A DNA stretch of 64,000 bases from NCBI GenBank assembly GCA_037893245.1, contig JBAIAA010000700.1, forward strand, positions 186,001 to 250,000. Direction: 5' to 3'. The notes under the pieces were generated by a model. That model did no database searches and was not told the DNA's origin. It was given only the letters and a program-made list of their open reading frames with translations. Of the stretch, positions 58,655-64,000 are shown one piece after another. The translations under genes and the position numbers were made by a program. How positions within the stretch are numbered: position 1 is the stretch's first letter; every line of letters starts with the position of its first letter. Origin of the DNA: Crossaster papposus. Lineage: Eukaryota; Echinodermata; Asteroidea; Velatida; Solasteridae.

Positions 58655-58760
58655 ATATACGGTACATGTACGGTACATGTACGGTACATGTACGGTACAT
58701 GTACGTACATGTACAGGCAAGGATGTACATGTACATGTACATGTACATTGTACATACACA
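58655..58760. repeat. (ACGGTACATGT)n and (ACATGT)n microsatellite
   Basis: Tandem GTACGGTACAT units followed by (GTACAT)n. Every unit is self-complementary, so the whole block can fold on itself. Confidence 0.9.
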
Positions 58761-59099
58761 AGTAGGCACATGTACTACATGTACTATATGCACCATCTGT
58801 AGGTCGTTTTGTCCTATGTGAACTTCAGCACAGTACATGCACTTTATATCGTACCGGTACCTTTTTAATATAAAAGCAATGGATATTATCAAATGCTGCA
58901 CAGGATCCCGCTCTGCGTCATCTGCCAGACTCGGACGCGCCACTCAATTGTGCATCTGCTCACGAATAATTCTGGATTTGGACGGTGGGCTCTCGGAGCG
59001 ACTACAGCGCTAGACTAATATAAAATAAATGAAAATGCACTTTTCACGTACTCGCTGTTTATTATTATTATTTTTTGTGGTTGGAAGATTTATAAATCC

Positions 59100-59262
59100 T
59101 TTAAGGTAGTGGTACCGTAGATTACATACGGTATGTACATCATTTGTAGATATTGAAAATGTTTAATACAAATTATTAAGAAATATCTTACTTATTAGAA
59201 AGTAAATAATGATTCTAGGCATCTACATGTATGTAGCAAATTGATTGCGCTAGATATCCGTT
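59100..59262. mobile_element. Family A element, left-end fragment
   Basis: 'cctttaaggtagtggtacc' then 'gtagatattgaaaatg' and 'gaaagtaaataatgattctaggcat' as in intact copies, breaking off after 'gcgctagatatcc'. A TACATGTATG stretch has been inserted in it. Confidence 0.65.
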
Positions 59263-59424
59263 CCTCACGTTGTTAAAATCCAACAGATTTCAACAAAGCA
59301 TTCAGTTGGACATGTACATTTTTGTACCGGTACGTACCGTACATCAAGTTGTGTTTATAACAACCAAAGATACCCTATAGTGTTTTTTGTAAGTTATTAT
59401 TATTATTATTTATTCTATCAAGAA

Positions 59425-59632
59425 TTACAGCAAACAATGACAAGAGAATATGACAATGGCAAGAGAATATGACAATGACAAGAGAATATGACAATGACAA
59501 GAGAATATGACAATGACAAGAGAATATGACAATGACAAGAGAATATGACAATGGCAAGAGAATATATGACAATGGCAAGAGAATATGACAAGGGCAAGAG
59601 AATATGACAATGACAAGAGAATATGACAATGT
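59425..59632. repeat. 19-bp minisatellite
   Basis: About eleven units of CAATGACAAGAGAATATGA with minor variants (CAATGGC, AAGGGC). Confidence 0.95.
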
Positions 59633-60412
59633 CACTTAATGCAGTACAAGCTAGTAAAGTTTTTTATTATAAGCACCGTTTTCTGCACACAAAACACCTC
59701 ATAAGGTAATGTAATTTGTTTTTTTGTCCCCACATATTTGTACAATGTATAGCGAAACTGAAGTATTGAGTAGTCAGATTTTTGTAATACTATATTTGTA
59801 TATTTTTTGTTGTTGGCCTGAAGCCTTTGGAGAATAGACCACTGTGATGTCATCGACAAATGTATAGGGTTGACTGCCAGTACGTGTACGTACATGTTTT
59901 GTATGCAATGGCATGAATGGTGAGAGTGCATCGGTTTTGTGTTGTCCCTTGGTTGTGTGAATCATAATGGGCCTTGTGTATAGGGACGGGGCGATAGAAA
60001 AAAAACATGGGAACATGTTCCTGGTACAGAAATAAGGATAGATCATACATGTTTACTCTTTATGTAAAGTATTTTATGTTTTTGCATATACCGGTAATGT
60101 ACTAGTATAGTGTGTACGTGTACACAAATTTACAATTTACATACAATGTACATACATGTTGTAGTCTGGTCTAGGGTACATGTGGGTACATAGTCGGGTC
60201 TACATGTACACTATGTATGTACGTACAGTACGTTTCCGGTACTTCATGTGTTGTAGAATGTGTTCCCTAAGTATACATGTAAACATCGGGACAGCATAAT
60301 AGGCGAACAGTAGATTTAATTTCAGTCTTCTGTCTTTAAAGTGTACGATACGTTTATGGGGTTAGGTTACAGTACAGGACGAAAGGGAAACACAATAGGG
60401 GATTCTCGGTCG
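59633..60412. other. No gene recognised
   Basis: AT-rich, many TACATGTAC-type palindromes at 59880-60280. No coding evidence. Confidence 0.4.
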
Positions 60413-60798
60413 TTAAAGGTAGTATACACCATTTGCAGATATCGAAAAAATTTACTACCGAATTATTAAGAAATATCTTACTTATTTAAAAGTAAATAAT
60501 GATTGTAGGCATCCAGCAAAATGAGGGCCCTAGATATCCTGTAATTGTTCCAAAAAATTTAATTGTATAAACCAAAATTCATTCTCGCCGTCCGGCGAGC
60601 GCGAAAAAACAAAGATAACATAAGAATAACTGCTCGACGCCGGTGGAAAACAAACGCTGTTTTTCATGCTTTTCTCGGCATCCATGAATGTAAAAATTCG
60701 GACAGGTCAGTTAAACGATATTTACTATAAAATACAACCCCCAAATCCACCCATTCCTGATAATTCAACAAATTACCAATGGTGTATACTACCTTTAA
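60413..60798. mobile_element. Family A element, AGGTAGTATACACC subtype, full length
   Basis: TTAA AGGTAGTATACACCATT and AATGGTGTATACTACCT TTAA; both arms carry the same G-to-T change relative to the main subtype. The centre has 'ctcgccgtccggcgagcgcg'. 386 bp. Confidence 0.9.
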
Positions 60799-60889
60799 GG
60801 CAAAACACGACTAGTTGTACCCGGTATACCGGTATGTATACTGGCAGTTTGGACAATAATTAATTTCTTTATTTCTTTGTACACGCACA

Positions 60890-61061
60890 GTTTTCCCTAG
60901 ATTCAAAACGGATGACACATAAACACGTAACGAGCAAGGCCGTCAATGTCTCTCAGTAGCTAGCAAGGCCGAAATTGCGTGGGTGTGCTTCCCGGTACCA
61001 TCATCCCTAACCCGCCTCGGATCAAGTTTCATTAAAAATAATCCCGGCGCAAACTGGTTAA
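60890..61061. mobile_element. Family B element, left end missing
   Basis: TTCAAAACGGATGACACATA and GCGTGGGTGTGCTTCCCGG in the interior; the right end is CCGGCGCAAACTGG TTAA. Confidence 0.7.
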
Positions 61062-61189
61062 CTACAAGAATGATGACTTTTCAATGAAAACTATTTCTAA
61101 AGGTTATATGTACCGGTACATGTACATGTACATTTATGCTACTGTACATGTGCTATCGAAATTTTAAAAAAGTTTGTACTTTTGCTGAA

Positions 61190-61470
61190 GGGGCCTAGCA
61201 AAAATATCCCACGGGAGACGGGTTAATAGTTCACTATTTACCCCCTCCTTTCAATGTGACAATGTTTGCTTGCTTTATATCGATGCCTGGGGTAATACCA
61301 ACCGAAACACATTTTTAAAGGTTATGAAAGGGCTCTCCTAGCTAAAATACCCCACGGGACATGGGGCAATAGTTGACTATCCCCCTCTAATAATTATTAA
61401 TGCAACAATGTTTGCTTCCGACATCATTGCCTGGAGTCATACATGTACGCACCGAGACATTATGTACATG
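61190..61470. repeat. Degenerate direct duplication (~130-145 bp units)
   Basis: 'cctagcaaaaatatcccacggga...caatgtttgcttgc...gatgcctggggta' and 'cctagctaaaataccccacggga...caatgtttgcttcc...attgcctggagtc' are two diverged copies in the same orientation. Confidence 0.7.
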
Positions 61471-62020
61471 TACATGTACATGTACACGTTACAGTCCCGA
61501 CAGAAATATTGAATGTGTTCCTGACATGCCCGGCGTACACACGCATACTGTACATACCAGTGCATGGCATGTCCATGGTGCGTGTGTGTGTAAGCATGCA
61601 TCCATGTACGCACTACGCCTGACTTAGGTGCAACTATCGAGTGGACTATCCGTTCCTGTTCCAATTACTGGGCATCCGCCCGGCCAATTTGTCACCGCAA
61701 TTGTAAACCCGTTTAACTCGGTCTCATGCCCCCTGGTACGGTGCATGCATGCAGTGTGTTTAGGCCAGAAGGGATTTTTCTTATTTTTTTTGCAAATGAG
61801 GCTGTTAAATGAGCAGGTTTGTTGTGGTGCACAAGCGATGGGGTTTTGCTTGTAGGTATGGAAAGTGGCTTCAAAAACAGTCTTAAGTGAAATTGTTTTT
61901 TTATTGGGGGCTGTAGAATTGGTTTAACTTTAATCCTGCCAGACGCAGCACAGTGCATCAGAAAAAAAAGTCTGGTGCTGCATTCGGCTGTCAACACCAG
62001 TGCATAAAACACCACAGTCT

Positions 62021-62517
62021 AAGGCCGTGTCCGAAACGGGTGTCTAGAGCTACGGCTAGGTCTATTGTCTACGGCGGCCATTTTGTAGCGCTGTCCGAAA
62101 TGCTGTCTAGAGCTACAGCTACGGCTACAACGTCACAAAAATCTAGCCGTAACGGAAGTTGTCTAGCTCAGGCAAAACAAAATGGCGGCAGCACTAACGT
62201 TAATTTTGGAGCAAATTTTTGTTTATTTTTCAATGATAGTGCATTGAATTGAAACTAACAGATCGACAAATACGTCAATATCATCAGGTATTCCGACCGG
62301 CTGTAAACAAACATTGCGTAACATCTAGTAGACGATAATTGTTGTGAATTCTTACATCGTAATTTCACAAACACTAATTCAAGCATCGCTTGGGGGCGCA
62401 ATAACTAGCCGTAGGCTCTACCGTAGCCACGTCCGAATTCCATTTGCCTTAGCGCCGACGTAGCTGTAGCTGTAGACGTAGATCGTAGCTCTAGACAGTC
62501 GTTTCGGACACAGCCTA
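62021..62517. mobile_element. Terminal-inverted-repeat element with GTGTCCGAAAC ends
   Basis: AGGCCGTGTCCGAAACG at the left and CGTTTCGGACACAGCCT at the right, with subterminal TCTAGAGCTACG/CGTAGCTCTAGA. CTA precedes the left end and CCTAA closes the right, compatible with a 3-bp TWA-type target as in PIF/Harbinger elements, but the boundary is off by one base. About 497 bp; no transposase. The middle contains AAAATGGCGGCAG. Confidence 0.75.
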
Positions 62518-63491
62518 AGACTATTGAGAGCTACGGTAGTCCCTATTGAACAATGCAATGGATGGATTCTGCTGCGTTGGGTGGTCGCAGACTCTGAGGC
62601 AGTTTGACCTTGAGACTTGAGACTCCAAAGAACTTTAATATGCACCCCCAAAAAATGCAAGTGTATAATCCTCCAATGCACACAGATGGAGTGCATACAT
62701 GTACCGTACCACTGCCATGAAATAAACAACTGTCATAGAGCAAGGGTTGGGGTAGTTTTGTGTATCACAAGCAAGATTATCTTGAAAGCAACTTGTAACC
62801 AAGTTGTGTTTCTTTCCTTGGCCAGTGTATACATAATAATTGTACCACTATACTACGGTACATGTACATCTGCGTACGTGTGACCTCCTAACACAATAAA
62901 GAAATCGAAAGTTTCCGCAGCTCTGTAATGAAAACAACGAAACATGTAAACCGGTACATATTGTACATGTACATGAAGATCAATACTTCCTGGAGATGTT
63001 TCCTGTCACTTGTAATCGACACCACAATCTTTTTTTCTGTTACATCAGAATGTTGAAACCTTTCTCCTCAAAATGTGTGGATTCTTTTCAGGGGTTTCAG
63101 AGTGCCTATCTGGTATCCATTTCGTACACACGTGTACAACTGACTGGATGTCATTTGTGACTTGGTTTTAGTCTGGTGAAGGAGAACCAGGCAGTGCTGT
63201 TGTATAGGGTTACCTCAAATATACGGACATTTTGCTGTCCCCTTTTCGCGTCCATTTTGTGCTTGGAACCGACTGACTGATTGTCATTCATGACCTGCAA
63301 CTTAGACTGTTTATAGACAGGTAAAGAGAGTCGGGCAGTGCTGTTGTATAGGATAACCAGTAACATCAATTAATAGGCAAAATCCTGCCTATTGTAGACT
63401 GGATGAATAGATTTTGTGCACGTTTGACCCAGGTTTCTATAATTGCCTTGCCTTGTTGTCAATCCTTTTTATTCTTTCCTCCCCTTTTTAG
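62518..63491. other. No gene recognised
   Basis: Includes two diverged direct copies of 'ggcagtgctgttgtatagg.tacc' with upstream similarity (63139-63220 and 63270-63362). Otherwise no coding evidence. Confidence 0.4.
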
Positions 63492-63638
63492 GTTTTCTTC
63501 TCGTCACCGCCCCCTCCCCTATCCATGTTGATGTAGGCACCACGCTTCTTTTCTTCCGTCACTGTCAAGCATGAGTGCAGGGGGCGCTATGAACAACCAG
63601 AACCCGCGACGCCGGAAGCGGCCGGATAAGGGATCTGG
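63492..63638 (+). CDS. First coding exon of an unidentified plus-strand gene (partial)
   Basis: The block is preceded by a pyrimidine-rich acceptor (CCTTTTTAG) and ends with donor GTAAGC at 63639. ATG at 63571 follows a CpG-rich leader and opens MSAGGAMNNQNPRRRKRPDK then GSG, ending in phase 2, so the protein continues past the window. The start is strongly basic, like the N-terminus of many nuclear proteins. The first ATG (AGC ATG A) has weak context; an in-frame ATG follows six codons later. The family cannot be told from 22 residues. It may be spliced to the candidate leader exons at 28831-28941 and 48372-48523, which would give a 5' region of about 35 kb. Confidence 0.6.
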
Positions 63639-64000
63639 GTAAGCAGAAAGAAAATTTACTAAGTAGTATTTGTAACGTGCAAATAAGCAAAAATCTGCAG
63701 CGAACCAGTTCCGAGCAATTTAATAATGTGTCACTTTTCTTGGTGACCTGCATTTGCTTAGCAATCATCAATCGGGAATTTAAAACTTTGCGGATATTAT
63801 CTGTGCCCAACCTATAGTTCATTGATCCTTTACCTTCGCTAAGCCGCTCCACTGGCGAGTAGCAAAGCAATGGCGTCTCGCTTAACAAATTCATCCCGAT
63901 CAAAAAGAAGTCGTAAAAAAAATGGGAAAAATCAAATCTAACAGGCGGGGTGGTTTGAGGCAGTACAGGGAGTAACAGGCAGAACAGTTTGGGGTAGTAC
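63639..64000. other. Start of an intron; no exon seen
   Basis: The final 60 bases ('ggcggggtggtttgaggcagtacagggagtaacaggcag') resemble 12570-12620 in NMD3 intron 6, pointing to another dispersed repeat cut by the window end. Confidence 0.4.

Noticed and set aside
59375..59635. Hydrophobic repetitive peptides on the minus strand
   Set aside because: Reading of the 19-bp minisatellite.

Overview
This window is animal nuclear DNA. The genes are split by many introns with GT-AG borders, the intergenic DNA is AT-rich, and old and young transposable elements are dense. The proteins are conserved metazoan ones, and the repeats (foldback elements with 'gctaagca' arms, TTAA-flanked miniature elements, a tRNA-derived SINE, scattered GTACATGTAC palindromes) suggest a deuterostome invertebrate, most likely an echinoderm such as a sea star. 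That placement is inference, not proof.

Left part (1-18 kb), gene-rich: four genes were assembled exon by exon with matching splice phases. (i) An ADAM17/TACE-like metalloprotease on the minus strand (53-5742), eight exons covering the signal peptide, prodomain, furin site and start of the catalytic domain; the rest lies beyond the window start. (ii) A complete MICOS subunit of the MIC26/MIC27 (APOO/APOOL) family on the minus strand (6335-9056, six exons, 251 aa). (iii) A complete NMD3, the 60S ribosomal subunit export adaptor, on the plus strand (9399-15022, twelve exons, 509 aa). It is head-to-head with the MICOS gene across a 342 bp shared promoter region. (iv) A small two-exon proline/serine-rich protein of unknown function on the minus strand (17223-18009), tail-to-tail with NMD3.

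Right part (18-64 kb), gene-poor: there is little coding evidence. I see a possible coding exon at 22973-23060, a candidate first exon with a YY1-like start site near 28.86 kb, a candidate untranslated exon at 48372-48523, and a coding first exon at 63571-63638 opening a basic protein cut off by the window end. The last three may belong to one plus-strand gene with a very long leader intron; this is inference.

The striking content is mobile DNA. Three families of miniature elements (called A, B and C here) are all bounded by TTAA, as piggyBac-type elements are. In places they sit next to each other sharing a single TTAA, with a B-A-A-A chain at 54.4-55.5 kb. Family G has GTGACC...GGTCAC ends and arms that differ between copies but match within a copy. 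A 1,049 bp hAT-type element has a perfect 8 bp target duplication and a second foldback element inside it. Several introns are largely filled by unusual tandem arrays: layered 12/13-mers in ADAM17, a tandem array of hairpins in the MICOS gene, nine octamer motifs and an 11-mer minisatellite in NMD3.
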